Assembly: GCF_028858725.1 (NCBI RefSeq)
Contig: NC_084781.1
Span: 6,766,513-6,830,512 of the forward strand
Source: Colius striatus
Lineage: Eukaryota; Chordata; Aves; Coliiformes; Coliidae
DNA length: 64,000 nucleotides
Direction of reading: 5' to 3'
The notes under the pieces were generated by a model. That model did no database searches. It was not told the DNA's origin and saw only the letters and a list, made by a program, of their open reading frames with translations. Both the position numbers and the translations under genes were made by a program. Below, piece by piece: positions 46,981-59,352 of this stretch (within the stretch, counting starts at the first letter, position 1; every line of letters starts with the position of its first letter).

Positions 46981-47605
46981 ATGACGCCGTTGTGCCCAGC
47001 GGGAGCCGCCGCAGCCGCCGGCGAGAGGGCGAAAGCGCGAAAGCTGTTTGCGGCAGAACGGGCCGCAGCGGCCCAGGAGGAGCCGCGAGGGGGAGCTGCG
47101 GGCGGCCTCTGCCTCAGCCGCCCCCGAGCTGCCCCGGGCTGGAGTGGCGCAAACAGCTTGGAACGCCCCAGAACGACGCTGGGAGTCGTCGCTTCACGGG
47201 AAGAAGGAAGGGTTTGCTCTGTTATCCACTCAGCTGCTCGCTGCCCTGAACCCCCCGGTACCGTTCTGCTTCCAGAGCACCAGGTAATTTGTACCATTCT
47301 GGTCCAGAACACTGAATCATCTCGTAAATCGTTTAGTTACTCAAGTGACTTCAAAATGTGTGTGGCCGTGTATAACTTGAACAATAAGAGACCTACCAAT
47401 AAGGCTCATGCGATGTGTGAAGTCAACAACTTATCAAAGGCAACCTTAATGAACAGTTACCAGTGGGTTTTATGTGCAGAGTGGAGAAGAACAAGAGAAT
47501 ATCGACTATGAATATCTGTTAATGTTGATGCTTCTTTGGACATTCTTTGGGAATGATGCTGTTTCCCTGGTGTGTTGTCAAATAAAGGATGTCTCTGCTT
47601 GTCTG
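46981..47605 (+). ncRNA. Candidate divergent transcript opposite RBM7
   Basis: A plus-strand unit begins at the edge of the RBM7 CpG island and ends at AATAAA (47581-47586), which a T/G-rich stretch follows. A frame of 176 codons is open from 46981 to 47511, but its first ATG is in a weak context. The first half is a CpG-driven Ala/Arg-rich peptide and the second half an unrelated AT-richer one. I recognise no protein family, so a promoter-divergent noncoding RNA is more likely. A good donor (CAG|GTAATT, 47281-47289) may allow splicing. In human, C11orf71 lies head-to-head with RBM7, but this sequence does not resemble it. Confidence 0.4.
47581..47586 (+). terminator. Poly(A) signal AATAAA of the divergent unit
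   Basis: A canonical hexamer followed within about 10 bases by TGTCTCTGCTTGTCTGACTT, a typical U/GU-rich downstream element. Confidence 0.5.
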
Positions 47606-47664
47606 ACTTTGTCTGGATTAAGTTTTCTTCCCTGGTATATTTGCAACAGGAACATCTTTCTTAG

Positions 47665-47967
47665 GAAAGGTGGAGGCACCTGGGGCTGTTCAGGCTGGAG
47701 AAGGCTGAGGGGAGTCTTCATCCACAGTTAAAAAGGTACAAGCTGGAACACTGGAACAGGAGCAGCAACTCTTTTGGTGCTGAGGTGAGGGAGCCCTGGC
47801 CCAGGCTGCCCAGGGAGGATGTGGAGACTCCTTCCCTGCAGGTTCCCAAACCCCCCTGGACTCTTTCCTGTGGCCCCTGATTGAGGGGAACCTGCTTCAG
47901 CAGAGGGTTGGGCTGGAGGAGCTCTGCAGGGCCCTTCCCACCCCAACCATTCCATGATTCTGTGATT
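47665..47967 (+). mobile_element. CR1 LINE 3' fragment, sense
   Basis: It runs from GGGGCTGTTCAGGCTGGAGA through CCCAGGCTGCCCAGGGAGGA to a 3' tail CCATGATTCTGTGA. This is the standard avian CR1 3' end in plus orientation, 5'-truncated. It lies just beyond the divergent transcript's poly(A) site. Confidence 0.9.
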
Positions 47968-48229
47968 TTTGTGTCATAAAGTAGGAAAGAAGGAGCGCAG
48001 GTGAAGGTGGCCCTAGGACAGCGTGTGTCGTACCATCACCCGGGATCATTGCCACAATGCTCTGGTGGCTGCTTCCTCCCTCAGACCTCACAACAGAGGG
48101 GCTGCTTTTAGGCTCAGGTTGGGGCCGAGTGCTGGGCAGCCAGCTCCCTCTCCTTTATATCTCCAAGTATTTTGCCAGTGGCCCCCCCTGCCCCATCGTT
48201 TCCCCGAGAACAGCTCTTCCCAGAACCAT

Positions 48230-48570
48230 AAACCCCCGGATATCCAGAAGACGCTGGATGTAAACTGGGGGTATTTTCCATCTGGAAAACTTGGGAAAGG
48301 GGCAGTTAGTCCTTCATTTTTCATTAGGCTCCAGCCTGTTATGGCAGATCCTATTTCCCTGTTAATTAGGCGCTGTTCATTTTCTCCCCTTCATTACTTA
48401 GCGCCGCACCTAGGATTTATATTCATTTGGTTTAATCGTGTTCGCCTGGTTACATCCTAAACAGTTACTCATTCAGAAAGGAAATTATTACCTCGCTCTG
48501 CCAGGGCTTCCACTTTGCCTTAATTTCCCTGGAGCCTCGTTTACTTTCCTTCCCCTTCCTGGGTCCCCGT
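48230..48570. promoter_or_regulatory. CNE-like island
   Basis: AT-rich unique sequence with CTGTTAATTAGGCGCTGTTC, TTCATTACTTAGCGCCGCAC and ATTTATATTCATTTGG. The repeated GGCGC/GCGCC next to TAAT cores is unusual. Confidence 0.35.
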
Positions 48571-49019
48571 GGGCTCGGCTGGGAGCGCGTGCAGCGCTCA
48601 CACCAGCGCTGCCTTCCTCCCCGGGCACCGACTTCAGACAATCCCCCTCACCAAGGGCAGCTTTGGAAGAGGCTCATGGCCTTTAGCTTCTTCCTCTCCC
48701 ACTTCCTTGCTCCTCATTGCCTGGCACAGCTGTCTGAGCCAGCGAGGGGCGTACAAAATGAGCAGCTAGTCCCCCTCAGGTCCTTGCTCGTGCCTCAGCC
48801 CTCTCTCTGGGCCTGCCCTCTGGGTTCCTGCTCTTCGGCTGGGGATCCCCCACGTCCACTGTGCAGGAGCCCAGTGGCACATCATCCCTCTCATCCATCG
48901 TATTCCAACCACCCACCTCTGTCCCCAGCACATCACAGGCCTCAGCCACACTGTCCCTGTCACCTCACTGCGCTCCCAACCCTCCCAGTGTCCAGCCACT
49001 CAGAGCAGGTGACAGCACA

Positions 49020-49061
49020 TGGTCATTTTCCCTTACAACCCCTACCATTCTGTGATTCTAT
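49020..49061 (+). mobile_element. CR1 tail remnant
   Basis: CCATTCTGTGATTCTATGG follows a degraded CCTTACAACCCC. Only the last few dozen bases of a CR1 are recognisable. Confidence 0.55.
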
Positions 49062-50990
49062 GGGGCTGCTCCAGCCGAAGTGAATCCTTCAAATCAGAAG
49101 CAACAGCCACTGGCTGGGCTTCACTGCTTTGCCTTTGGGGTGAGTTTGGGGCAACTCAGCACCAACGAAGGGAGAGCTGAGGTTTGGGGAGTCAGGCTGC
49201 TGTTTCTTTTAACACTCCCTCTGCTCCACCAGCTCTTTCCTGCTGCTCTCAAAGGTCACACGGGCGAGGGAGGAGCTGAGGCAGGCAGTGCCCAAGTTAG
49301 CATCTTCCCAGCATAAGCCTGAGCTGCTCACAGCCCCGTGTGCCACCACCACCTCTGCCAGGGAGCCACAGGCAGGATGCAGCCCAGCCCCTTGGCTGGG
49401 AAAGGCTTTCAGTGACTCCTGGCAGGTTGCAACAGAAGGGTAATTGTAGCTACAAACTCCTCCATGAAGGGAATCATTGTGCTTTTTAAACAGACCATAA
49501 AAATCCCCAGCGATGCCAATGTTGGAACAGTTAAACAGCGATTAAAGACGCCGGCGCTGCGAGACCTGGGCATGCTGTTTGCAGAGAACGTGTCAGCAGC
49601 TGCTGCTGGCTGCTTTGGCTGCACTGCAGCCACCATGGGGTCCTCGTGCAAACAGCGCTGGATGTCCCGAGCTGCCACCCAGCATCCTCTGCTTGCACAG
49701 ACAAAACATCCGAGTTACATACTTCATTTCAGTCTTGAACCACAACTGCCTCAAAAGAAAATCAAGTGTGGGTGAGGGGAGGAGGGTCTTCATCAACTGA
49801 TCCCAAACACGTGCTCTGAAAGCTGCTGACAATTACCACAACTGTCTGATCTGGAGCACCTCTAAGGTGTCCCTGTGCTGTGTGGCAGGTCTGGCTGTCT
49901 GAAAGGATCCCAGCGTGGTGGGGGTTGAAAGGGTTCTCCAGATGCCCAAGCCCCTGCTACAGCAGGTTCCACTCCATCAGGGGGCACAGGAATGAGTCCA
50001 GGTGCAGGTCTGGGCTTGGACAACCTTGCTGACTTTGCAGACAAACTCTTTTCCCATAAGGATGGATTTTAGTCTCAAAAAAGTACAGGTGGAAGCTCCT
50101 CAGAAGCTCTGCTCTGCCTTGAGAGGATGGCAGGGAAGGGGCTTGGGTGCAGTTCCTGCTCCTGGGCTGGGGCAGGGGCAATCTGGCAGGGCCCACAGCT
50201 TGTCAGGGTGTCACCCCAGTGCAGTGACGTTGCCCAGCACCTCAGGGGCCTCTCACCCGTTTGAAACAGGCTCCTCAGGTTTTGCTTCAGAAATGTGTTT
50301 GGCTGTCAGTTGAACTGTAAAAGCCTTCCAAATACTCCTGGGGGTTTAAGCTCCACTGGTAAATGTCTGCAGAGTGTTGGAGGGAGAGGAGCTCTGCTGC
50401 TCCTGCTGTGCACTGCCCTGGCCCCTCTTCAGGAGCAGCATTTTCACTCTCCACTTGGGCTCTGGAGTTTACCTTTCCCATGACAGCTCACTGTTGCAAT
50501 CACTCCACCCCGAGCCACACAACCTCCTGCATGGATGGCCCCAATTAACGGCCATGCCCGGGGTTACATTACAGGTCCCTGGCAATGCCATTAATTGAGG
50601 GCAATCAAGCAGCACAGTGTGCTTTGGGATGGCTGGTGCCCACAGCCCGGCAGCTCTGCAGACACCTTCACTGCTGAGCCGCGGGTTGGAGCTGGCACGG
50701 TCCGTGATGGACAGAAGCTGTAAGGCTGATAGATGCCCTGGCAGAGGGCTGTCAGAGCGGCTCCTGCAGCAGGGAGGAGGCACAGCCGGCCCCGGAGACA
50801 CACCTGCCAAATTTCCCATTCTCTTCTGCTCGTTCTGATACTTTTGTTTGATGTGTTTTTTTCACGTTTCCTTTGGAAAACTGCAACATCGCCTGCTTGC
50901 CCCGGACAATTCTCAGCCTCAGTGCCTGGATTCTGCCTCCTGAGCTTGCCCATGTCCCAGCCGGCACCCTGGTCGGGGGAGGACCAAGCT
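49062..50990. other. Noncoding
   Basis: No gene recognised. 49,430-49,560 is mildly AT-rich with a 103-codon open frame (49,464-49,775) of no recognisable family. Near 50,540-50,600 are paired AATTAA motifs (CCCCAATTAACGG, CCATTAATTGAGG). Confidence 0.35.
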
Positions 50991-50999
50991 TGGCAGAGA

Positions 51000-51500
51000 G
51001 CCCCTGGAGCTGAGGAGCAGGTCGGGGCCGCGGTGGTGGCCGCGTCCTTCTCCGTCCAGCCGCGCAGAGGCAGCAGAGCCCCGCAGCCGCGTCCCCGCAG
51101 CCCGTCCCCGCTCCGCAGCCCGTTCCGCTCGCCCAGCGGGACACGACATGATCAAAAACGGGTTTAGGCTCATTACCGACTCCGAACCTACGCGGCTGGC
51201 CCCTCTCTGCTTGCTGCAAGATGTGTCGTTAGGAGTGCCAGGGGGCCGAGCTGCCGTATCGCCTTCAAGCTGACAAGCGGTGGTTTAGATGCTGAGGTGA
51301 CTTTGCTCCGCGAGCGCTGCTCGCCGCGGTGCCAGAGCCGCCTGTGCAAAGCGGCTGCCGCAGGCAGGAGGCGTGAGAACGGCGGCAGCTGGAGCGATGG
51401 ACGTTAAAGGCGTTTTCTGCCGAGTGCAAAGCCAGTATTTGTCCCCGCTGTCAGCGCGGGAAGAGGAACGGGAGGTGGAGGGGAGGCGAATTGGCTCCCT
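51000..51500. promoter_or_regulatory. Orphan CpG-rich island
   Basis: CpG-dense sequence with GCCGCGGTGGTGGCCGCG and CGCGAGCGCTGCTCGCCGCG, about 4.2 kb to the right of the RBM7 start. No recognised gene begins here. It could be the promoter of an unannotated transcript or an enhancer-type CpG island. Confidence 0.45.
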
Positions 51501-54500
51501 GGTCAGCCCTCGGAGCCCCAGGACCCGTTTGAGGTGCTGCATACGACCCCAGGGTGCAGCCCCCCAGGTTCACCTCCCACCACGTGTCAGGCTGCCAGGG
51601 TTCGCTCTCACTGAAGGGGAGATGCCAGCAGCAAAGCCAACACCAACAGTGAAAATCCAGTGCTGACTCAGCCTGTGCCCCCCGAGGAAAGCGCTGGGGC
51701 ACCCTGCCAGCCCCGACTGTGCTCCTGAGTGGCCCCAGTTCTCACTCATGATATCTCTACATGTTTCCTGAAGGCTGCTTGGCTCGTTCGCTTTTCCCTC
51801 CCAGCCCAGTGATGCTGGAGGCTCCAGAGGGCCATTCACAAGGACCCTGCCTGGGGCCTGGGGCCAGTGGGAGTGTTGGGAGGAGCATCACCCAGTTCAC
51901 AGAGGGTCTCAGGGAGCAGCCCGGGCCCCAAACCCCAGGCCCTACACGTGTGTGCCCCTGCCGGGCTCTGAATTGACTGGTTTCGAGGGTGCTGAGGCTG
52001 CAGCTTGGGGGGCTGTGGCTCATTTCTGATGCTGTTTTCTGGCTCAGCTCTCACGTTCCAGGCCACAGAGCATGCTTTTGCTCACAAAATGCCACAACTT
52101 GGGGACAGAAGTGTAAACTCGGGGTGGGGGGGTATGTCTGAGTGGGAGCAGCAGGGTGTCTCGGGGCACCTCGCCTCGTTTCCCACAGCACCAGCCCAGC
52201 ACTCCCAGCTCCTGGAGGTGTGCCTGTGTGGCCCCTGAGCCAGGAGCAGCCCCCCAAAGAGCTCTGCCTCCCCTGCTTTCTGCCTTTATTGAAAGCTCTG
52301 CTCTAGATGCCTGATTTCCATTTCCCCCCTTACTTTTCTCTCAATCAAAGCGTGTGATTAGGGCTCTGCGGGCTCCATTGTCATCTCTACCTAAGTGCTT
52401 CTCTGATTGATATAAACAGCATTTCGATATTTACACCGTGGAACGTATTGCTCTGCTCGCTCTCCTGGATAATGCACAAGATATGCCATTACAGACAGGG
52501 AAAATAACACCAAAAAAGGGAGAAATGCTGGCCAAAAACCTGTGGGGAGGAAGGGAGCCCTCCCTGATGAGCCAGGCCTGTGCCTCATCAGCTTAAGGAG
52601 TAGCACCTTGGGCTCGTCCCATCACCTTGAACAGCATCACCTGTGGAAGCTAATAAAGGGCAGGGGGAAGGGAGAGGGTTTCAGCCCTGACAGCAGTTGG
52701 GTGTCTGCTGTGAGTGTGGCATGTTGGGAAGCCCCAGAGCTGGTTTGAAAGCAGCTAGCTCAGGGCTTGGGTGCAGAAGCAGCCTCAGCCCCAGGCTGGA
52801 GCTGGGTTGGAGCTTTGGCAGCCCCTGGGCTGGTTCCAGGCTCTGTGGCTGGCAGCACTGCAGCCCTCCAGCTCACCCAGGACCCTTCTCATCCTCCTAT
52901 TGTGTCCTCGCCCCAGAAGAGAGGTAAGTGAGGTGCCGGGGTGCCTGGGGAAGGGAGCTGTGCTTTGAGGGTGGGGAGCAAAAGCACCTTTTTCTCTGGT
53001 CTGTGTGGTTTTTGCTGAGCTGAACTTTGGATATGTATTTATGGGAATATATGCCATGAAAGCACCCAAAACGCAAGTGTTTGTGGTCTCAGGTCCCTTT
53101 ACAGAAGGGAGGGAATGTTGCCTTGTGGAAAACACTGGTTGTTTGGTGAAAGTGGAGACAATTGTGCTTTTAGATGATGAAATGCACTTGGTTTTGGAAA
53201 TGCAGCAGCTCCTCAGGGAGGAGGATTTGCAAGCTGCCCAGGTTTCCCTTGTGAGCATGGTTAGGTCCCGGGGTGGATGTGTGTGCTGGAGGGATGGTAT
53301 GGGGGGAATGCAGCGTTCCCAGGGGTGCTCTCTGGGGTACCTGTGCTCTTGGAGTCGCTCAGTAGTGTGAAGGTTGGTTGTGGGGGAAAGCAGTTGAAGT
53401 TTTGTTGTGTGTTCTACTTGGTCAGAAGTGTTGTAGGTGAAGCTTTTGGCCAGAGTGGGTGGAAGATCCCTGCTGCTGTGCTTTTGGCTTGGCCTCCTCT
53501 ATCTGGGGCAGAAGCAAGTGCAGGTGTGTCCATGCGACCTCAGTTCAGTGATATGGAATTAATAAACGGCTGGGGTCTCAGCCCGTGGCTTCTGGTCCCT
53601 GAGAGGCTGCTGGCCGGGGTGGGGAGCGGCAGGGGCTGGGAGGGAGCTGAGCGGCACAGCGCCGGGAACAAAAGCTGCCTCTTCCCCCGCGTGGTGCCGA
53701 GGATCCCGAACAAAAGGTTCACGTCCCCCTGCGCGCGTCTCTTTTCTTCCCTCTGCCTCTCTTTTCTTTGCCCCTGCTCTTCGGTGCAGGTTTGAAACAG
53801 TCCTTTTCCCGGTTTAAATTTCTCTGTGCTGCGACAAGGAGCTGGCAATTAACTGTTATAAGGCTGTTTTACAGTCCTGTGGAAACCTTTTCCCTCCACG
53901 TTGCTTTAAATGGGTATATCTTTTATTCCTAGTTTTCGGGAGTGTAAAACTTTACAGTGTTTGCTGCAAACCTTCACGCCTTGCTCTGCAGTTTACTGCT
54001 CCCTCTGCAGATATATCTCACTCATAAATCAGCCTTTCATCTTCTACAGTATTTGAGTAGGAACCGCAGTGCCTCGGAGCGGTTTCATTAACGGGACCGT
54101 GCCTAGAGATCAGGGCGTGCTTCACATCAGACCTGAGGCGGAGCTGTGGTGGCAGGAGGAGGCTGCTCAGTCAGGGGCTTCGTGCCCCATGGCTCTGGGA
54201 GATGGGGAAGATGGGGGTCCCTGCCCTTGGAGGCCAAGGCTTGCAGAGGGAGAAGTGTTTGCTGAAGTCCACACTTGCAGGGGCACATCTCTCGTGGGTA
54301 CAAATCAAGCCCGAGTTGGCAGAGCAGCAGAAGCCTCAGCCAGCAGAGCTGAGCTGCCTCTGGGCAGTTACTTGTGCTGGGGAGGCAGCTTGAGGTGGAG
54401 TTTTCCCTCTTTAACAGAGATTGTTGGCAGGTTATCTGTAAAATCCTCTTTATTGTGCCTCGATTAGCCATGGATCCGACTGCTCCTGGGGTCTGAGGGA

Positions 54501-56300
54501 CAAACGAGAGGGTGGAACTGGGGAAGCTGAAGCTGCTGTGGGTTTGGGCATGATGTGGGCATGCTGGCATCTGCTGGCTGGCATTGGTGGGAGTGCTAAG
54601 AGGGGCTCTTACCCTCCTGCCTGCCTTTCTGAAACTCAGATGTTCTGTGCCTGATATCCCTCCCCGTGGCTGACATGAGCTCAGATACCCCACAATGCAG
54701 CCAGCCAGGTGAGCGGGTGGCACGCCTGCCAGTGCTTTTGTCCCTTAGCAGCCAAGCCAAGAGCCATTGGCATGGAAAGGGAGGCACACTGGGGTTTTTA
54801 TGTGCTGCTGGTCCTGCCCAGACCAACCACTGTTTTTCTGGGACTGTGATGGCACAAAGGCCTGGGAAGGTGTGGGGTACTAATTGCAGCTTTCAGCCTG
54901 CCGCGTGCTATGTGGTAATTTAATGGCATTACGGTGATAGTGGTTTGGAAACCCGCCCTCCTCCCGGCCCCTTTTAACACAATGCCACTTGTTTTGAGGG
55001 GAAAAAAACGCATTTAGGACCAATTTGTTTAGAGTCCAGAGTGGCAGCAATTAGTGGCGTCATGCACTGGGAATAAAGGGAGCAATCCTGGTGTCTGCCT
55101 GGACCTGGCTGTGGAGCAGGGTCTGTGTGATCAGCCACACAGGGCATGGGGTACCCACCTCGGAGCATCCCCAGGGGCATGCTGCTGAAAGATGCTTTTC
55201 CAGGGGAAAACAAGACCCATTGAAAGCTGCGTGGGTTGCAGAGGTCCTCCTCCTCCAGCCAGGCATGGTGCTGCTCTGGGCTCCCTGTGTGTGGTGGCAC
55301 AGAGGCGTGAGAGAATGGTTTATGGGGACATGTGCTGGTACCTGCAAATGTCATGGTTGGGAGGGGAGGCAGGCGGTGGGAACAGGTGGGCTCTGAGCAT
55401 CTCCAGGGCCCCACTAATTCCCAGGCAATAAATTAATGAGGGGAACAGGGACAAAGTCCTATTCTGGGTGCAGGTGACTGAGCAATTCCCTTCTGGCAGG
55501 TGGAGGGAGGGAGGCCTGTCATCATCAGGCTGCCTTTGATTTTATTGTCTGAGCCAACCTTAAAGGTATCCTGCATCCAGGGCTGGCTTTGCTCTTCCTC
55601 AGGGTTTTGGAAGTGGTGCCGAGTCTCGCTTCAAATAATGAGCACCTCTGCTAATTACACGAGGCTGCCTGTTTGCAGCACGGGCTGTGTGCTGCATCTT
55701 CCCCATCAGGAGCCAAAGCTTTTCTTTGCTCCCAGAGAGACGGGAGCTGTTCAGAGCAGATGACATCAGCCCTGTCAGGAAGTGCTGTAAAGCCAGTGAC
55801 ACCCACACCGAGCTGGCCCCCAGTGCTCACAGTGCTAGACTGAGGCAGTGTGGAGGGTCCCAGTGTGACTCTGGAGCCTGTCCTGTGTGATAATGATAAA
55901 TCAACATGCAAATACATTGCAGCTGCTCTAATTTTTGGATGGCACCAATGAGGTTTTGTGGGCTGCTTGCAGCTGGCTGTGAAGAGTACCAGTGAGTGAA
56001 GTTGCTTGGAGGGGCGAACCTGTGACTGGCTTGAAAGAGTAGCTAGTGGCTGAGCAGAGGAGGCAAGGAGTGTTGAGCTCTCTCTGGATCTGCCTCTAGG
56101 AAGCGGTTGGACGTCAGGGAAATCACTGCCATGCTCCTTGGAACAGGGAAGATCCCTGGTGAAGGGTGCACAGCTCCATTAGTGTTTGCAGAGGACTTTC
56201 CTGGAGCCCCTTGGCTTGGGAGCAGGTGAAGTGTGGTTGAGGGATGTGCCTTGTCGTAGGAGAGCTTGGAACAGGGCAATTGCCTTTCAGCTTGAGGCAC
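51501..56300. other. Noncoding with three CNE-like islands
   Basis: Islands lie at 52,265-52,520 (TCTGATTGATATAAACAGCA), 53,805-54,070 (GGCAATTAACTGTTATAAGG) and 54,880-55,080 (GGTAATTTAATGGCATTACG). 52,950-53,540 is T/G-rich and CpG-poor, possibly an old transposon. No exon was recognised. Confidence 0.35.
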
Positions 56301-56560
56301 AATCACAGAATCTCAAGGGCTGGAAGGGACCTTGAAAGCTCATCCAGTGCAATCCCCCTGCCAGAGCAGGATCACCTAGAGTAGTGCACACAGGAACTCA
56401 TCCTTGTGGGTTTGAATGCCTCCAGAGAAGGAGACTCCACAGCCCATCTGGGCAGCTCCCTCACCTCAACAGGGAAGAATTTTGTCCTTATATTTCCTTG
56501 GAACCTCTTACTGGCTTGTGATGGTGCCCTACAGTTTGAAAGAGGGATCTGTTGTCCCTG
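56301..56560 (-). mobile_element. CR1 LINE 3' fragment, antisense
   Basis: Starts AATCACAGAATCTCAAGGGC, then TGGAAGGGACCTTGAAAGCT, CATCCAGTGCAATCCCCCTG, AGGAACTCATCCTTGTGGGT and GAAGGAGACTCCACAGCCCA. The right-hand part, to about 56,560, is a less conserved upstream CR1 segment. Confidence 0.9.
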
Positions 56561-58589
56561 CAAAACATTCATCCACCCTGTGTTTCCTACTGCATTATGC
56601 TGGTGGAAGCAGAAATGGAGATGACTTTGGGAAATGGTGGAGAAGGGACCCAGAGCTTGACAAGGTCATGAAAAGCAGGATGGATGACTCCAGAGCTTCT
56701 GTCCCCAGCTCCTGAGGCTGGGAACATACTGGGAAGTGCACCATGGGGGACGGACTCTGCCTGATCCCATAGCTGGGATGGGTGGGGGAGAACAAGGAGG
56801 CAAAGTGAAAGATGGTCTCAGGCTGTGTCTGGAGATGGGGAGGAGAGGAGGCTCCTCAGGCTGCAGGGGCCCAGGAGAGCAGAGGCTTCCCAGGAGCAGG
56901 CTGCTGCTGGCAGCCCAGAGAGCCGGTGCAGATGGCAGGGAGATGAATGACACCATCTCCCTACCGCCGTGGCTTGGCCGTAACTCCTGCCAGACGGTGA
57001 CGAGAGGCAGCAGAGGGGGCTGCGGCTCCTGGGGCAGGGCCACGCCGGGAAGCGCAGCCCGGTGTTACTGATGAGCGCCGTGCCCCAAACCCCATCCATT
57101 CCTCTCCTCCAATTTTCTCCTCTGACAATTTATAGGTTAGTTTGATGCTTGAATAGCTGTGTCTCTCCAGTAATATGTATTCTCCGTAAGTATTCCCCGC
57201 TGTGGCATATCCTAAGAGAACTCCATCAAATAATTATCTTCCCTTTTATTTATTCACAGTCTTTTCACTCGATCTGCATCACGATAAAATATTCCAACGG
57301 CTTCCTCTTAGCAGCCAGCCTTCCCCAGATTGTAAAGTGTATTTATGTACAGTATTAAACCCGCCCTGCATGGCTTTTTATCTCGGCGCTTTCCCCATTT
57401 GATGCTGCGGCCGGCCCCGGGGCCACCTCCTGCCCTCACACACTGTGTCCCCGGGGCACGTACTGAGCCTGTGCTGCTCGCCCAGGGCCTGGGGTGGGAG
57501 AGGGCTGGAGGAGGGCAGCCCACCCGGGAGCCTTTCCATCTCCCTCTCTTGCTCTCTGAGCTGGGATGTTGCTGCCTTGCAGAGCCAAGTCGCCTGCTGC
57601 CAGCAGAAGGACGTGACTGAAGGATGGCCGAGTGCAATCAGAGTAGGGAAGAAACCAATAACCTCTTTCCTTTCCCCCCTCTCCTGAGGGGTGGGAAGAG
57701 CAGCACTGCTCTTCTCTGAGGACTGGCCGGGTCTCCCCGGGCAGCCAGCTCCGTGCATGGCCCTGCAGGAAAGGCTGCCTCTCTGAAAAGGCCTCTCCAT
57801 CCCGAGGGCAGATCTGTATCTGGAATGATGGGTGATTTAATGGATGATGTGCAGAGTCTGTGTGACAGTGAGCGTCTCTGAGCAGTCCTGGGAGGAGCTG
57901 TGAGCTCTGTGCTGCAGCGTGGCTGTTGCCCACAGTGGGGGACAACCCCTCTGCACGGGACAGAGGATTTGTGTTGGCAGGTGGGGAGGACTGCAGAGCT
58001 TCCAAAACAGCATTTCAAAGACCACTATATCCCTCTCTTCCTGTGGCTGGTGGCATGCTGTGCTGGGGAGTATTTGCTGTCCTGTTTGCTGCTCCCATGC
58101 AAGAGGGCAGGAGCAGCAGCTGTACCTACCTGAGACACAGGCGGCTTCTCGAGGGTTTCCTGGACTGAAAGGACTCGTGTTGTACAGCTTAACAAAGCTG
58201 TCAGTTTCATGACGCCAGAAGAGCTCTTCTGTTCTCCAGGGCTGAGGGGGTGAAAGCACCTTGAGCATCACGTTCAGGTCACTTCTGCTGCGTCAATGTG
58301 CTGCGAGGCAGAGGCAGCATCTGCTCTGTGCTGTGCCCGGTCACCACGACGTGGGGACAGCAGCTAAGGACTCAGTCATGGAGCTCTGGAGAGAGTTCTT
58401 AATCATGGCTTGTATTCCCTGTCTGGCCTGCAGTCAGCTGGTGCATGGAAAGGCTGGGAGAGGGAGTTGCTCCTGGAAGGAGACGCTGGGGAGTGGCCGG
58501 GCCGTTGTGAGGACGTTGCCGCTCACGTGGCTCCGGCACCTCTGTGAAGCGGCTTCTCCCTGAGCAGCGCCGAGGCGAGTTCCCTGGCA
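56561..58589. other. Noncoding with an island at 57.1-57.4 kb
   Basis: 57,110-57,400 is AT-rich (CAAATAATTATCTTCCC, CACGATAAAATATTCC) inside GC-rich DNA. I see no coding sequence. Confidence 0.35.
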
Positions 58590-59352
58590 AGGGTTAACTG
58601 AGTGTATAAAATTGATTGCGATTTTAGTAATTCAGTATAATCACAGTCTACCAGCAGGTTGCTTTTCCAGCAGGAGGGTTTGGAATTATTTTCTGGAGTT
58701 TGCAATATAGAACTTAAATTAAGCCTCAGAAGTCAGAGGAGCTCTGCTGCATCTCTAATGTGGTGCTAAATTCTCAGCAGCACATTCTCTGTATTAAAGC
58801 CTTTGCTAGCAATTAGGTTCATTAACTATCACAATACCTTATTTATTACTCGGCATGCCATATGGTTTCCCAGCTAAAGAATGGCACCCGTTCTAGCACA
58901 GACCATTTGGCATCATAAAAATGTTAACAAATAATGTTATGGCTCTCAAGGGCAAAAGGGCTCGCTGGGTTGCAGGTCTGAACGGCAGGAGAGAATATGA
59001 AAACATTTTTCTTCTATGGCAAAATAAAGAATTCCTCGAGACAGAAGTATTCAAAGAATATCACGCCTGGATCACGCAAATGGGAGTTTTATACATGCCC
59101 ATAATGGTTATGTCAATATTTGCAGCAGGCAGCGTGCTCACTCATCTCCTTTCCTTCCCCCTCTCCTCACTCAGAGCACAGATCTCGTTGGGAGGGCTGA
59201 CGGAGGAGGACCCACCTCTGTACAAGCACACATCCTTCTCTTACACCTCTTTGGTTTTGGATGATAGTCTCTTGCCAGTGTCTGCAGCTCCCAAGGGTGG
59301 ATTAATTACTGGGCACTGTCCCTTTCCTATTGCCCAAACTTCCTCCCTCTAG
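58590..59352. promoter_or_regulatory. Long AT-rich island containing a 143-codon open frame
   Basis: AT-rich unique sequence from 58,590 to about 59,130, rich in TTAAATTAAGC- and CTATCACAATACC-type text. A plus-strand frame is open from 58921 to 59352. Its product has a hydrophobic stretch (YMPIMVMSIFAAGSVLTHLL) but no family I know and no obvious splice or poly(A) context. I favour a conserved noncoding element over a gene. Confidence 0.35.

Noticed and set aside
53005-53370. 121-codon plus-strand frame (MVFAELNFGYVFMG...)
   Set aside because: I could not match it to any family. It sits in a T/G-rich, repeat-like block, so I report the block, not a gene.
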